From Rhodospirillales bacterium (lineage in GTDB: Bacteria; Pseudomonadota; Alphaproteobacteria; Rhodospirillales; 2-02-FULL-58-16), in contig JAJFIG010000339.1 of the NCBI GenBank assembly GCA_021775195.1, positions 1-5,214 on the forward strand: a stretch of 5,214 nucleotides of DNA, given 5' to 3'. Position 1 is the stretch's first letter, and each line of letters opens with the position of its first letter. The translations under genes and the position numbers were made by a program. The notes under the pieces were generated by a model. The model ran no database searches. It saw nothing but the letters and a program-made list of their open reading frames with translations, and was not told the origin of the DNA. Below, one piece after another: positions 4,760 to 5,214 of the stretch.

Positions 4760-5214
4760 ATGACTGTGCAAAAACCCGTCAGCCCGATAGACATCACCGC
4801 CGACGACGCCCAGGAAGCGCCGACGGAGCAGAGACCCAGCCGCGAGGATGCCGAAAAAGCGGTTCGCACCCTCATATCCTGGGCCGGCGACGACCCCGAC
4901 CGTGAAGGCCTGCGCGAAACCCCGGCCCGGGTCGTGCGCTCCTATGAGGAATTCTTCCGCGGCTACACCGACGATCCGATCGAACTCCTCCTGCGCACCT
5001 TCGAGGAGACGGACGGCTACGACGAGATGGTGCTGTTGCGCGACATCCGCTTTGAATCCCATTGCGAACACCACATCGCCCCGATCATCGGCCGCGCCCA
5101 TGTCGCCTATTTCCCCCGCCACCGGGTCATCGGCATCAGCAAGCTGGCGCGTCTGGTCGAGGTCTACGCCCGGCGCCTGCAAATCCAGGAGAAGATGACC
5201 GCTCAGATCGCCAA
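4760..5214 (+). CDS. folE: GTP cyclohydrolase I, N-terminal part (runs off the window)
   Basis: The frame is open from ATG 4760 to the window end: 151 codons plus 2 bases, with no stop. GTP cyclohydrolase I makes 7,8-dihydroneopterin triphosphate from GTP, the first step of folate (and pterin or queuosine precursor) synthesis, as a cytoplasmic homodecamer. Family features are clear. '[21 protein letters not shown]' spans residues 31-51, '[17 protein letters not shown]' 53-69, and '[20 protein letters not shown]' 98-117. The last of these holds zinc ligands Cys102 and His105 and catalytic-site His104, equivalent to E. coli Cys110, His113 and His112. '[29 protein letters not shown]' occupies 123-151. 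The third zinc ligand (E. coli Cys181) is beyond the window. It has the zinc-dependent type IA (FolE) sequence, not the FolE2 type. The first 27 residues are variable and polar. No strong Shine-Dalgarno precedes the ATG: GGAG at 4734-4737 is 22 bases away, so translation may be controlled through the leader. Confidence 0.96.
   Translation, partial: MTVQKPVSPIDITADDAQEAPTEQRPSREDAEKAVRTLISWAGDDPDREGLRETPARVVRSYEEFFRGYTDDPIELLLRTFEETDGYDEMVLLRDIRFESHCEHHIAPIIGRAHVAYFPRHRVIGISKLARLVEVYARRLQIQEKMTAQIA

Noticed and set aside
4103..5182. Minus-strand open frame of 359 codons spanning apaG and folE
   Set aside because: It runs antisense through two recognised genes and their intergenic region and has no family resemblance. 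It is a shadow of high GC content.

Overview
The window is GC-rich bacterial DNA with tightly packed genes. The codon use, the gene families and a close ApaG/FolE pair suggest an alphaproteobacterium, perhaps a Rhodospirillales-type organism. That placement is an inference, since no rRNA or other marker gene is present. No insertion sequence, CRISPR array, phage gene or toxin system is visible. The content looks like ordinary chromosomal housekeeping and catabolic genes.

Layout. Positions 1-1331 (minus strand) hold a two-gene acyl-CoA operon: a CaiB/BaiF family (family III) CoA-transferase, followed 20 bases later by the first 28 codons of an acyl-CoA dehydrogenase that leaves the window. A 210-base divergent region with a 12-base palindrome and an 8-base inverted repeat separates it from a plus-strand YcaD-like major facilitator transporter (1542-2804). 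A tRNA-Gly(CCC) gene on the minus strand (2830-2903) converges on the transporter. Positions 3077-4036 (plus) encode a radical SAM enzyme of unknown function with an unusual cysteine-rich C-terminus. A short regulatory region with a perfect 19-base inverted repeat leads to apaG (4193-4627). A structured-looking leader of about 130 bases then leads to the start of folE, GTP cyclohydrolase I (4760 to the window edge).

How the genes relate. The CoA-transferase and dehydrogenase plausibly act in sequence: the first activates a carboxylic acid as its CoA thioester and the second oxidises it. The substrate cannot be read from the sequence. The transporter may be independent. The radical SAM gene, apaG and folE run in the same direction, but each has its own upstream regulatory-looking region, so they are probably separate transcription units or have internal promoters.

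The most interesting items are the folE leader (long-range 8-bp pairing enclosing two small hairpins, with a poor ribosome binding site), the uncharacterised radical SAM protein, and a TTGTTA motif that recurs upstream of both the radical SAM gene and apaG.
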